A DNA stretch of 32,659 nucleotides from Alistipes sp. (GCA_017408825.1 JAFQTX010000019.1:1-32659), one strand, 5' to 3'. Numbered from the stretch's first letter, positions 1-8,608 are shown. Numbers and translations: made by a program. The notes: generated by a model from the letters alone, not told the origin.

Positions 1-2496
1 ACCGAAGTCGAGAACAAGCTTAGCAGGAGTACAGTTCTTGCCAGCGAAGCCCCACTGCAAGTAGGTGAACTCCTCGAATGAGGTTACACCCACCTTAGGA
101 TCGAAGTAGAAGGGATCGTCAGCAGCACCCTCCAAGCCGTTACATAGCTTGATGGTGATGGCGTCAGCCTTCTGGTCAGTCTCCGAGTAGAGCTTAACCT
201 GGAAGTCATACTTCTTACCCTCCTCAGTGTTGATGTCGGTAAGGATCGCTACCTGACCAGTCCACTGAGCACCACCAATCTCATTAGGGATAGTGAGCTT
301 GAAGTTAGCACCGTCGAACTCTACCTCTGGATCAGCAATCTGAGTCCAAGCACTGTTTGCAAACCAATAGGTTGTTGTGTAGCCACCCTTCCAAAGGTTA
401 GTAGCAGCTGCTGGGTCGAGCTGCGAAGGCTTCTGTGCGAGCTTCTTAACCTCCATATCGAGGATACCGTCGTTGTCAGTGAAGAAGAATGTGTAGTAAC
501 CAGGCTCAGTACCCTCGATAGTGTGGATGTTACCATCATCACCAGGGATGTGGAAGAGACCATTGTCAGTTACAGTACCATACTTATCCTTTGTCCACTC
601 AACGCCCCAATCTGACTGACCAAATACCTTAACAGAGCCACCCTCAGCCTTCATAGCCAAAGTGATGCGGTAGGTATTCTCACCAATCTTAGCACATGGA
701 AGTGGAGCCTCGCCAGTTACCCAGCCGATAAGGTTATCTACAGTAGGCTTACCACCACCGTCACCGATGATCCACAAAGCCTTACCATTGTCGTAAGTAG
801 CCTTCTCGCCGTTGAACATAGGAACAACCTTGAACCACTTGCCGTCCCACTTAACTCGGTAGTCGCCATCTACAGCCAAGAACTTCAATGTAGAGTCGTT
901 TACAATCTCGAAGAAGTCTGGGTCAATCCAAGCATCAGCGAAATTAACGCCTGTTACGGCAATCTCCTGACCCTGTGAGAGTGAGAGCTCAGCGCCAACA
1001 CCCTCGGCAACATCCTGGCCATCGAATGCAACGGCGGGAGCCTTCACATCACGAGCCTTGAAGATCATCTGCCAGTAGCAACCAGGATTCTCGGCTACTA
1101 CAACGAGCTTGGTCTCCGAAATCTCAGTTACGTGGAATACTGGATTATCCCAAACATAATCTGAAGGTACGTATACCATAGGAGTATTAGCTGCAAGAAC
1201 GATATCAGTGCCATCGAACGTATAAGTGCTCTCGGTGAGTTGCCACTCGATGTCGATATCAGGCTCAGCACCTGGGTTAGGACCAATCTTAGTTACACCC
1301 CAGTTGATGTACATCAAGCCATCAGGACCAGGGTTGTAGATATACTTACCATCAGGAGTGAAGGTAATCTCATCGTCGTACATACCGTATGCTGCCTTAT
1401 CCTGTGGAGGTGCTGACCACCAGCCTGCAGGATTAGCTACTGAATCACCACAACCGAGGTGACCCTGAGCATCAGCATCCATTACCCATACCTTACCCGC
1501 TGCGTCAGTACCTGCGAGCAACTCCTCAGGACCTGCAACGTGAACAAATGGCACGAACTGATACTTCCAAGCGATACCGCCACCGCCATTCTCAGTAGGC
1601 TCCTCATTAACCAGCGACAAGGTCTTGCGGATGTTACCTACGTTAGTCTCAAGGAAACGGTAACGTGGGTTGTCGATAGCTGTCTGGTGAGGGATGTATG
1701 AGAGGTTGTGACCTGGCTCAAGAACGAGGTAGATCTCCTCGATACCAGCTGAGTTCCAATTATTCTCGATAGTGTAAGCACAAGTAAAGGCCTCGATAGG
1801 AGCCTGGTAGTCCTGCTCATCGTCGGCATAGTTGCCAGGATACTTACCACCAGCAGCCATACCCCAGTTTACGTATACAACACCATCATCACCTGGGTTG
1901 TAAGTGTACTCACCACCCTCAGTGAATGTAATAGTATCGTCGTACATACCTGCGCCATCCTTACCGTTAGGACCGCACTTCCACCAGTCAGTACCATCAG
2001 TTGCAGCCTGACCTGTCTCAGCGTTGATAGAACCGCAACCAAAGTGGCCGTCAGTCTCCTTATCCCACTGCCAAGTGTTGGCCAAAGCCTTCATATAAGG
2101 CGAAGCATCGAATGGGTCACGATAGGTATTCTCCATAGTAAACTCCACAACCTTAGAGCCTACAGAGACACCATGAGCGTTGTATGCCTTAACCTCGACG
2201 CTATATTTACCAGCATCGCGGAAACGCAGTGAGATGCCGTTGCCGGTGTAAGCATAGGTCTTGTTAGCCTTGCCATCAACAGCCTGATCGCCGAAGATGA
2301 ACATAGGAACCATACCCTTATTGTTTAGGGTGAAGGTAGCATAGTTGGTCTCCTGGTCGATGTCGATGATCACATCGAAATTCTCGGCATTGGGGGCTAA
2401 GGTCTGGTCAGGCTCGATGTAGTCGGCAGTACAACCGACAGCGAGCATCGACACTGCCATAAGCGCCGCAGCCATATATTTATACAATCGTTTCAT
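1..2496 (-). CDS. Large surface lipoprotein of a Sus-type locus (glycan-binding, 3' end outside window)
   Basis: The reading frame is open from the ATG at 2496 to the window edge (832 codons, no stop), so the protein is partial. The N-terminus is a lipoprotein signal ending MLAVGC (Cys22). A PKD-like beta domain follows at about 40-122. Two related segments, at about 141-215 and 336-402, share the pattern GH(F/L)GCG ... WW ... GMYDD.ITFT..G.Y.YNPG.DG..Y.NWG. A further module near 510-680 begins WIIGDGGGKPT and resembles SusE/F-type or DUF5121-type repeats. The last part (from about 690) looks like a CBM4/9-like jelly roll. It lies 48 bp after susD on the same strand, the usual place for a surface glycan-binding protein. 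No catalytic motif was recognised. The glycan is unknown; a hydrolase domain beyond the edge cannot be excluded. Confidence 0.85.
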   Translation of the reverse strand, partial: MKRLYKYMAAALMAVSMLAVGCTADYIEPDQTLAPNAENFDVIIDIDQETNYATFTLNNKGMVPMFIFGDQAVDGKANKTYAYTGNGISLRFRDAGKYSVEVKAYNAHGVSVGSKVVEFTMENTYRDPFDASPYMKALANTWQWDKETDGHFGCGSINAETGQAATDGTDWWKCGPNGKDGAGMYDDTITFTEGGEYTYNPGDDGVVYVNWGMAAGGKYPGNYADDEQDYQAPIEAFTCAYTIENNWNSAGIEEIYLVLEPGHNLSYIPHQTAIDNPRYRFLETNVGNIRKTLSLVNEEPTENGGGGIAWKYQFVPFVHVAGPEELLAGTDAAGKVWVMDADAQGHLGCGDSVANPAGWWSAPPQDKAAYGMYDDEITFTPDGKYIYNPGPDGLMYINWGVTKIGPNPGAEPDIDIEWQLTESTYTFDGTDIVLAANTPMVYVPSDYVWDNPVFHVTEISETKLVVVAENPGCYWQMIFKARDVKAPAVAFDGQDVAEGVGAELSLSQGQEIAVTGVNFADAWIDPDFFEIVNDSTLKFLAVDGDYRVKWDGKWFKVVPMFNGEKATYDNGKALWIIGDGGGKPTVDNLIGWVTGEAPLPCAKIGENTYRITLAMKAEGGSVKVFGQSDWGVEWTKDKYGTVTDNGLFHIPGDDGNIHTIEGTEPGYYTFFFTDNDGILDMEVKKLAQKPSQLDPAAATNLWKGGYTTTYWFANSAWTQIADPEVEFDGANFKLTIPNEIGGAQWTGQVAILTDINTEEGKKYDFQVKLYSETDQKADAITIKLCNGLEGAADDPFYFDPKVGVTSFEEFTYLQWGFAGKNCTPAKLVLDFG

Positions 2497-2544
2497 AATT
2501 TCACTGTTTTAGATTATCTAATGATTATCCCTAAAGCAAGGCTT

Positions 2545-4056
2545 TTAGTAGCCTACGTTCTGAGTGAGGTTAGGATCTTTGTCGATCTCGGCCTGTGGCA
2601 ATGGCCAGTACTTCTTGCCTGAGTGCCAACCCTCGGTACGCCACTCGTGAGTACCTGCTGCCAAAACTGTCTCAGCCATACCTGTACGAACCAAATCCCA
2701 GTAGCGCTTACCCTCACCAAGGAACTCCTTACGGCGCTCTGCGATGATAGCTGCCTGGTCACTACCTGTATCCTTACAGTTGGCACGATCACGCACCTGC
2801 TGCAAATACTGTGAGCCATCCTTGCCTGTGAGAACTGCCAACTCAGCAGCGTTGAGCAATGTCTCAGCATAGCGATATACACGGATGTTGTTGCAGTGGT
2901 TCATATCGGCATCGGCGATCTGACCATGGTTACCATTACGGCGTGCCACATACTTAAGCAAGTAGTAGCCTGTACCCTGCCAACGCCACTTATCCTCTAG
3001 AATAGGATCGTAAACAGCGTTATAGTTAAGGATACCACCATCACGACGGATATCATCCTCGGCATACATATCGTAAGCGTGCTTAGCAACAGGACCGAAG
3101 CCCCAGCCATCAGAGAAACCGCTGGCCTCAGTAGCACCAGGGATACCGATAAGCATAGGATAAACAGTACCACCAGTAGTCAAAGGAGAGCCCCATGAAC
3201 GTGGAGCACCCTCAGAGGTGTAGTTGATCTCCCATACTGACTCTGAGCCCCACTCGCCAGACTCCAACCAGATACCAGCGAAGTCAGCAACCAAAGCATA
3301 CTGTCCAGAGTTGATAATCTCCTCCATATAGGCCAATGCCTGTGGGTAGCGCTCTGCATCGTTCTGATACATCACCATCTCGGCATAGAGCATATATGCC
3401 ATAGCCTTAGTTACACGGCCCTCCTCGCCAGCAGCAGCCTTCATAGGAAGAGCATCCATTGCAAATACATTCTCAAGGTTCTCTACGCACTTTGCGTACA
3501 CCTCGTCAGCCGTGAGCTGCTTGGTGATGTAAGGAGCTGTAAGGTTCTTATCGTAGTAAGGGATATTGCCCCAATACTTCCACATAATGTTGTAGTAGAA
3601 TGCCTTCAAAACAGTAGCCTCAGCGATGTAACGATTCTTCAACGCCTCGTCCATGTTAGGCACTCTATCGACATACTCCAACACGATGCACGAACGGTTT
3701 ACGCCCGAGTAGCAGATTGTCCAAATACGGTCGAGCTGCTCGGTAGATGTAAGAGTGTAGTAGTGAGTCTTCACGATTGAAGGCTGGTCACCCTCGTTCG
3801 AACCACCAGCATAGATATCGTCAGCCATAACATCTGAAGTGAGTGTCAAGGCATTAACATACTGATCGAAGTAGTCGAGCCAATTGAGTGAGTCATAGGC
3901 AGCAACCAACGACTGATACATACGATCCTGGCTGATGAAATACTCGTCCATAGGCTCCTGAGAGTTGTGCTTCACGGTAACGAAGTCCTTACCGCATGAC
4001 GAGAGCAATACTGCGATTGCGCTAAGTGCAAAAAATATCTTTTTCATAGTCATCAT
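2545..4056 (-). CDS. susD: SusD/RagB-family outer-membrane glycan-binding lipoprotein
   Basis: This is the extracellular lipoprotein that caps a SusC porin and helps capture glycan; the two work as a pair. The signal peptide MKKIFFALSAIAVLLSSC ends in a lipobox. The C-terminus reads YWPLPQAEIDKDPNLTQNVGY in short, which is the classic SusD ending (P.P..EID.NPNLTQN.GY). The length of about 500 residues is normal. Three ATGs are possible (MMTMKK); the one at 4047 gives the most normal signal peptide, and the longest frame from 4056 is given here. It starts 11 bp after the susC stop, so the two are co-transcribed. The binding specificity cannot be read from sequence. Confidence 0.96.
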   Translation of the reverse strand: MMTMKKIFFALSAIAVLLSSCGKDFVTVKHNSQEPMDEYFISQDRMYQSLVAAYDSLNWLDYFDQYVNALTLTSDVMADDIYAGGSNEGDQPSIVKTHYYTLTSTEQLDRIWTICYSGVNRSCIVLEYVDRVPNMDEALKNRYIAEATVLKAFYYNIMWKYWGNIPYYDKNLTAPYITKQLTADEVYAKCVENLENVFAMDALPMKAAAGEEGRVTKAMAYMLYAEMVMYQNDAERYPQALAYMEEIINSGQYALVADFAGIWLESGEWGSESVWEINYTSEGAPRSWGSPLTTGGTVYPMLIGIPGATEASGFSDGWGFGPVAKHAYDMYAEDDIRRDGGILNYNAVYDPILEDKWRWQGTGYYLLKYVARRNGNHGQIADADMNHCNNIRVYRYAETLLNAAELAVLTGKDGSQYLQQVRDRANCKDTGSDQAAIIAERRKEFLGEGKRYWDLVRTGMAETVLAAGTHEWRTEGWHSGKKYWPLPQAEIDKDPNLTQNVGY

Positions 4057-4067
4057 TCGGTTTTAAG

Positions 4068-7000
4068 TTAGAAAGTAAGATTAACACCAACCGAGTAGGT
4101 ACGTGACTGTGGATATACACCACGGTCGATACCAGCCTCAGTACCGAAGCCATTACCACCGTTTACCTCAGGATCGCAACCTGTGTAACGTGTCAATGTG
4201 AAGAGGTTCTCTGCCATTACGAATACACGAAGACGTGAGATACCAGCCCTCTTTGTAAGGTTCTGTGGCAAAGTGTAACCGAGCTGCATATTGCGGCAAC
4301 GCAAGAATGAACCATCCTCCAACCAGAGGTCAGATACGCGGTAGTTCTCGTTAGCCGAGTCGAACATAAAGCGAGGATACTTATTAGTAGAGCCCTCACC
4401 AGTCCAACGGTTCAAGATAGACTTGTTAAGGTTCACGTAGTAGAGGTCAGTACGGCGTGATACGTTGAATACGTCGCAACCTGCCTGGCCCTGCAACAAC
4501 ATATTGAAGTCGAGGCCCTTCCACTCGAAACCGAGATTCATACCGAATGTCCAGTCAGGCATACCCTTACCGAGCATTGTACGGTCGTTATCGTCGATTA
4601 CGCCATCACCATTGAGATCCTTGAAGCGAACATCGCCAGGAGCAGCCTTAGGCTGAAGTAGCACACCGTCAGCATTTACGTGAGCATCAACCTCTGCCTG
4701 GTTCTGGAAGATACCATCAGTCTGGTAGCCATAGAAGTATGGGAATGGGAGACCGATTGAACCACGTGTGAGCTGGCCAATCTTATGGTTAGAGCCATAG
4801 AGGTGAGTAGAGTCGTCACCCAGATAAGTAAGCTTATTCTGGTTGTATGTAGCGTTGAGCGATACGTGGTACTTGAACTCGCCAGCAGCATCTCTCCAAC
4901 CGAGGTCAAACTCAATACCGCTATTAACCATATCACCGAGGTTACCCGTAGGCGCTGAGTCACCAGCATAACCTGGAACAGGCATTGAGAGAAGCATACC
5001 TGCAGTCTCCTTACGATACCAGTCGAATGTGAATGTCAAACGGTTGTCGAAGAAACCAGCATCCAAACCAACGTTTGTCTGACGTGACTCCTCCCAACGA
5101 GCATCAGGGTTAGCAAGGCCAGAAGGCTTAGCACCAAGGTGGATGCTCTCTGAGCCATTACCGCCAGAGCCGAATACGTAGTTGTTACCATAGTTCATGT
5201 AAACGGCGTATACGAAGTTACCGATAGCGTCGTTACCGTTGATACCCCAAGATGCACGAAGCTTCAATGCTGACAACCAATTAACGTCGTCCATAAATGC
5301 CTCGTTCTTGATGTTCCAACCTGCCGATACTGATGGGAAGTTACCCCACTTATTGTTATCACCGAAGCGGCTTGAACCATCACGACGGAAGGTTACCTCA
5401 GCCATATAGCGCTCGTCGTAGTTGTAAGATAGACGACCGAAGTATGATGCCAAACGGTAAGGAATTGAGTTCCAAGAGCCCCAACCATTACGATCGCCAT
5501 CAGCCTGCTGGCCAAGAGTATTGTTTACAGTGATCTTATAAGGATCATATGGATACATAATACCACGAGCAGAAGCACCTACGTTCTGCGATGTAGAAGA
5601 GATTGCTGACTGACCCAAAAGAACTGCGATAGAGTGCTTACCGAAGGTCTTGTCGTAAGAGAGGACGTTCTCAACCTGATACTGGAAGCCACGGTTCATC
5701 TCCTGCGATACAGACTCTGCGTAGTTGGTCTTCTCGGTAACTGTTGCGTTACCATCCTTATCATAAGTAGTCTCCGAAGCCACAGTGTTATAGCTGTAAC
5801 GCTTTGAAGAGAGGAAGTACTGCTTGTTATAGCCGTGGTTGCCCCAGAATGCGAGGTCGATACCTACTGATGAGCGGAACTTAAGGCCGTCAAAAATCTG
5901 AAGCTCGCCAGCAAAGTTTGTGATGAACTTATCAGTCTCATACTTTGTGCCTGGCAATGATAGGAATGCCAATGGGTTGGTCTGCTCGTTGTAGACACCA
6001 CCATCTACAACAGTGTATGCACGACCCTCGGCATCACGTACGATGTGCTGGTAGCCCTCTGGATATAGAGTCTTGTATGACTCCTCCTCCTCAGGTGTTG
6101 CGTATACGTCCAACAGTGGCGACATTGAGATTGCCGAGCCAAGTGGCGAACCATACTCCGAGTTAGCCTCGATACCTGTAGCTAATATACGCGCGTACGA
6201 GGCAGAGGTCGATACAGTGAGTTTGTTGAGCCAGTTGCGATCCTTAGACTTATCCCAAATAGTTACGCCGATGTTGGCACGAGCAGTGATACGCTCATAG
6301 TTTGAACGATCGAAGTTACCACCCACAGTACCCTCACGTGTGAGATAACCTGCCGAGAGAGCATATGTTACGTTGTCAGTACCACCCGAGATTGAGAGGT
6401 CGTGCTTCATAACAGGAGCATTCTTGTTGATAACCTCACTTACCCAGTCAGTACCCTCGCCAAACTCATAAGGATTATCATAGATAGGGGCCTGGCCAGC
6501 GTTGATGTAACCCTCGTTCATGATGATTGCATACTCAGTGGCGTTGAGCACGTCGGGCTTACGCCAAGGATTCTGCCAACCATAAGAGAAGTCGTAGTTT
6601 ACAGTAGCCTTACCCTTCGAACCCTTCTTTGTTGTCACGAGGATAACGCCATTAGCAGCACGTGCACCATAAACAGCACCAGAAGCGGCATCCTTCAACA
6701 CCTCGATACGCTCGATATCGTTAGGGTTGAGGTAGTCGATACCACCCGAAATTGCCATACCATCAACGATGTATAATGGCTCAGAGTTGTTGATTGAGCC
6801 GACACCACGTACACGCACCTGAGCGGCTGCATCAGGAGCACCTGAAGGCGATGTGATAGTCACACCAGAGGTCATACCCTGGAGTACGCTCTCGATACGG
6901 CTGTTCGACTGAGCCTTTAGATCGTCAGAGGTGATTGACGAGATAGCTGCTGTTACAACGCTCTTCTTCTGAACGCCGTAACCAACAACAACAACCTCAT

Positions 7001-7310
7001 CAACACTAAGTGCATCTTCCTGAAGAACAATATCATAAACTGTTCTTCCCCCCCCCACAGATATTGTCTCTGTGGTGTAACCGATGAAAGATACCACCAA
7101 TGTCTGGCCCTCTCGAGCTGCGATTACGAAGCTACCGCTCGAGTCTGTCGAGGTGCCGACTGTTGTACCATCGACAACAACAGCTGCTCCGATGATTGGA
7201 GAGCCTGCTGCGTCCTTAACGGTACCCTTCACTTGTTGAGCAAATGCCGAAACACTGCTCACGCAAATGATCGCAATGATCAAAGCGATTCTGTGAGTCA
7301 AGTTTTTCAT
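4068..7310 (-). CDS. susC: SusC/RagA-family TonB-linked outer-membrane transporter
   Basis: It imports oligosaccharides across the outer membrane using TonB energy. A Sec signal peptide (about 1-24, ending AFA-QQ) is followed by a carboxypeptidase-regulatory-like domain (about 26-97), a TonB box DEVVVVGYG at 104-112, a plug domain with YIVDG (residues about 180-184), and a long beta-barrel ending in ...VGVNLTF with a terminal Phe. The length of 1080 aa is typical. No ECF sigma/anti-sigma pair, hybrid two-component system or SusR is visible in the window, so its regulator is elsewhere or lies past the left edge. Codons 85-88 are written in an uninterrupted run of nine G, an unusual feature that could cause frame slippage. 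Confidence 0.97.
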   Translation of the reverse strand: MKNLTHRIALIIAIICVSSVSAFAQQVKGTVKDAAGSPIIGAAVVVDGTTVGTSTDSSGSFVIAAREGQTLVVSFIGYTTETISVGGGRTVYDIVLQEDALSVDEVVVVGYGVQKKSVVTAAISSITSDDLKAQSNSRIESVLQGMTSGVTITSPSGAPDAAAQVRVRGVGSINNSEPLYIVDGMAISGGIDYLNPNDIERIEVLKDAASGAVYGARAANGVILVTTKKGSKGKATVNYDFSYGWQNPWRKPDVLNATEYAIIMNEGYINAGQAPIYDNPYEFGEGTDWVSEVINKNAPVMKHDLSISGGTDNVTYALSAGYLTREGTVGGNFDRSNYERITARANIGVTIWDKSKDRNWLNKLTVSTSASYARILATGIEANSEYGSPLGSAISMSPLLDVYATPEEEESYKTLYPEGYQHIVRDAEGRAYTVVDGGVYNEQTNPLAFLSLPGTKYETDKFITNFAGELQIFDGLKFRSSVGIDLAFWGNHGYNKQYFLSSKRYSYNTVASETTYDKDGNATVTEKTNYAESVSQEMNRGFQYQVENVLSYDKTFGKHSIAVLLGQSAISSTSQNVGASARGIMYPYDPYKITVNNTLGQQADGDRNGWGSWNSIPYRLASYFGRLSYNYDERYMAEVTFRRDGSSRFGDNNKWGNFPSVSAGWNIKNEAFMDDVNWLSALKLRASWGINGNDAIGNFVYAVYMNYGNNYVFGSGGNGSESIHLGAKPSGLANPDARWEESRQTNVGLDAGFFDNRLTFTFDWYRKETAGMLLSMPVPGYAGDSAPTGNLGDMVNSGIEFDLGWRDAAGEFKYHVSLNATYNQNKLTYLGDDSTHLYGSNHKIGQLTRGSIGLPFPYFYGYQTDGIFQNQAEVDAHVNADGVLLQPKAAPGDVRFKDLNGDGVIDDNDRTMLGKGMPDWTFGMNLGFEWKGLDFNMLLQGQAGCDVFNVSRRTDLYYVNLNKSILNRWTGEGSTNKYPRFMFDSANENYRVSDLWLEDGSFLRCRNMQLGYTLPQNLTKRAGISRLRVFVMAENLFTLTRYTGCDPEVNGGNGFGTEAGIDRGVYPQSRTYSVGVNLTF
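7048..7056 (-). repeat. Nine-G homopolymer inside susC
   Basis: Nine C on the plus strand read as nine G in the susC sense strand, encoding GTG GGG GGG GGA (Val-Gly-Gly-Gly, residues 85-88) in a loop at the end of the regulatory-like domain. Gain or loss of one G would break the frame before the TonB box. I did not notice another G or C run of this length while reading the window, but I did not count them systematically. Confidence 0.9.
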
Positions 7311-7477
7311 AGGCTTTAATTGTTAGTTAGTTGTATGTGTGTTTGAGTTTTGTCTGTAGGCTGACAATCAGGTATTTTTGAGCCTTGAAATCTATGATTT
7401 CTGTACTATAAAGTTATAACATTTTTTTGGAAATAATACAATTTTTCTCTCCAAAAAATTTATAGTTTTAGGCCTTA

Positions 7478-7514
7478 CAAAGATACCTTAAACAACTATG
7501 TCCCTGATTATCAG
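7478..7514 (-). promoter_or_regulatory. Putative susC promoter with palindrome in the -33 region
   Basis: On the minus strand TATCTTTG (7485-7478) fits the Bacteroidetes -7 box TAnnTTTG. There is no TTTG at the expected -33 spacing. That position is instead occupied by the perfect palindrome CTGATTATCAG (7504-7514). A missing -33 box is common in activator-dependent promoters, so the palindrome could be an operator. This is inference from position only. Confidence 0.45.
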
Positions 7515-7582
7515 ATATTAACACACGCGCGCACATACACAATAAAGTGGATGGAAAGTTGCTGTTATTTTAGCAACTAAAA

Positions 7583-7610
7583 AGGCGAAGAGTTTTACAA
7601 CTCATCGCCT
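7583..7610 (-). terminator. Rho-independent-type hairpin upstream of susC promoter
   Basis: The arms GGCGA-A-GAGTT (7584-7594) and AACTC-A-TCGCC (7599-7609) pair with one A/A mismatch and a 4-nt loop. On the minus strand the stem is followed directly by five T. It would insulate susC from read-through; it is the second hairpin after the HMA gene. Confidence 0.65.
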
Positions 7611-7755
7611 CTAAAAAAAGTGGATGTGTGTGGAATACATCAAATATTTATATCACTAATAATAAACACGTTAGCTACTGTTATAAGATTTCTAAAAAGT
7701 GGATTATACAGATGTCTTCAGGGCCAAATTTAGGGTTTATAACCGCACTAAAACC

Positions 7756-7796
7756 ACATATGGGATGCTCAACGCATTGTTGAACATCCCATATGT
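7756..7796 (-). terminator. Strong terminator hairpin after the HMA gene
   Basis: An 18-bp stem with a single mismatch: arms 7756-7773 and 7779-7796 around a 5-nt loop. It begins about 14 bp after the HMA-gene stop on the minus strand and is followed by GGTTTTAG, a modest T-rich tail. Confidence 0.75.
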
Positions 7797-7809
7797 CGGC
7801 TTTACTCTA

Positions 7810-8265
7810 TTAATGAGAGTGGTTGTGGCCATGATTGTGCTTATGGTCGTGACCGTGATTGTGCTTATGGTCGTGACCGTGGTCGTGACCCTCGCAGCAG
7901 GCATCGTCACACTTCTTGGCCTCGGCCTTATGGTCGTGACCCTCGCAGCACTTGCCAGCACACTCGCCCTGTGGCTGAGCATTAATCTTCACCTTGCCGA
8001 AGGCCTTCACGAGTGTCTCGTTGTTGGTCTTCGCAGGGTCGAATGTTACAGTAACAGTCTTAGCATCAACATCTACCTTAACATCCTTAACACCCTTCTC
8101 ATAGGGGATAGTATCGTTCACCTTCTTGGCGCAACCAGCGCAATCAATATCGGTCATAAATACGGTTGTTGTAGTAACCTTCTTGTTGCTCTTCTGAGGT
8201 TTCTGAGCCTCTGCATAGCCAAAGCTTACAAGTGCCATAAGGCACATCAAAATAATCTTCTTCAT
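7810..8265 (-). CDS. Secreted HMA-domain metal-binding protein with His-rich tail
   Basis: This 151-aa protein has a Sec signal peptide (about 1-20, ending AEA-QK), so it probably acts in the periplasm or outside the cell. Residues 33-97 form a heavy-metal-associated fold with the metal site DCAGC (Cys42, Cys45). The C-terminal third is a metal sponge: Cys102, Cys106 and Cys107, CCEGHDH twice (106-112 and 123-129), then GHDHKHNH repeats. Family knowledge suggests Cu(I) for the CxxC site, while His/Cys tails can hold Cu, Zn or Ni. It is the last gene after the His-rich protein and TonB-dependent receptor, which points to a shared metal uptake or buffering role. I saw no promoter of its own, so it probably depends on the upstream genes through the repeat-bearing gap. 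The tail contains a 24-bp tandem repeat. Confidence 0.92.
   Translation of the reverse strand: MKKIILMCLMALVSFGYAEAQKPQKSNKKVTTTTVFMTDIDCAGCAKKVNDTIPYEKGVKDVKVDVDAKTVTVTFDPAKTNNETLVKAFGKVKINAQPQGECAGKCCEGHDHKAEAKKCDDACCEGHDHGHDHKHNHGHDHKHNHGHNHSH
7831..7890 (-). repeat. 24-bp tandem repeat encoding the His-rich tail
   Basis: Two near-identical 24-bp units (7831-7854 and 7855-7878; one base differs) plus a half unit (7879-7890). Each unit codes for eight residues, GHDHKHNH. The unit is a multiple of three, so copy-number change would lengthen or shorten the metal-binding tail without a frameshift. Confidence 0.85.
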
Positions 8266-8350
8266 AGTCTTTGTATAGTTTTATTAATTAACGTCTTAAT
8301 TTGCTGTTTATTATATTAATGGGGCTAACCTTATTATTAGTACCCTCAAC

Positions 8351-8475
8351 TTGGTTGTCAGAAGGGTGGCATATTTGACCTCGATCAAGAGTCTGGGCTA
8401 GATGGGACATACTTGAGGTATTTCCCATTCAGCACAGCGATTGAGACGCCGCAGATACCCCATTATCACGACAAA
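8351..8475. repeat. 125-bp structured repeat, copy 1
   Basis: This is the first of two related elements filling the 343-bp gap between the HMA gene and the TonB-dependent receptor gene. It begins TTGGTTGTCAGAAGGG and ends CCATTATCACGACAAA. It contains the hairpin-forming stretch 8402-8428 (ATGGGACATAC / GTATTTCCCAT around TTGAG) and the block AGACGCCGCAGATACCCC. The bases at 8266-8350 hold an AT-rich leader for the HMA gene and nothing else that I recognise. Confidence 0.8.
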
Positions 8476-8482
8476 GAACCTA

Positions 8483-8608
8483 TTTTGTTGTCAGAATGGA
8501 GCAGCTGTGAGGCTGGTCGAAATTGACTCGGATGGGGACATACTTAAGGTATTTCCCCATTCGGGACAATGAGCCAGACGCCGCAGATGCCCCATTATCA
8601 CAACAAAA
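8483..8608. repeat. 126-bp structured repeat, copy 2, with terminal inverted repeats
   Basis: The ends TTTTGTTGTCAGAATGG (8483-8499) and CCATTATCACAACAAAA (8592-8608) are inverted repeats matching at 15 of 17 positions. The internal palindrome at 8532-8560 is the same as in copy 1 but with one extra G on the left arm and one extra C on the right, so pairing is kept. The element ends exactly at the stop codon of the receptor gene (8609). It could be a MITE-like element, a REP-like repeat or a structured RNA in the operon; no transposase is present. Confidence 0.8.

Larger units (their letters stand above)
7311..7809. other. Intergenic region between the metal operon and susC
   Basis: About 500 bp without a credible gene. 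It holds, in the direction of minus-strand transcription, the terminator of the HMA gene (7756-7796), a second terminator-like hairpin (7583-7610), the putative susC promoter (7478-7514), and a susC leader of about 160 nt. The leader contains a 9-bp inverted repeat, TTTTTTGGA at 7423-7431 with TCCAAAAAA at 7450-7458, with an 18-nt loop. The region around 7395-7460 is very AT-rich. No tRNA or small ORF with supporting features was seen. Confidence 0.6.

Noticed and set aside
4465-4656. 63-aa plus-strand ORF within susC
   Set aside because: Antisense shadow; low complexity and no homology recognised.
6402-6776. 124-aa plus-strand ORF within susC
   Set aside because: Antisense shadow of susC with no start signals and no recognisable domain.
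7311-7809. Possible tRNA or riboswitch in the susC upstream region
   Set aside because: No cloverleaf or known riboswitch core was found; the hairpins are best read as terminators.
7699-8319. 206-aa plus-strand ORF rich in Val/Leu
   Set aside because: It is antisense to the HMA gene; its repetitive hydrophobic sequence is simply the reverse strand of the His/Cys-rich repeats.
8351-8608. Possible CRISPR array
   Set aside because: Only two long, diverged units with internal palindromes and no uniform spacers; no cas genes.
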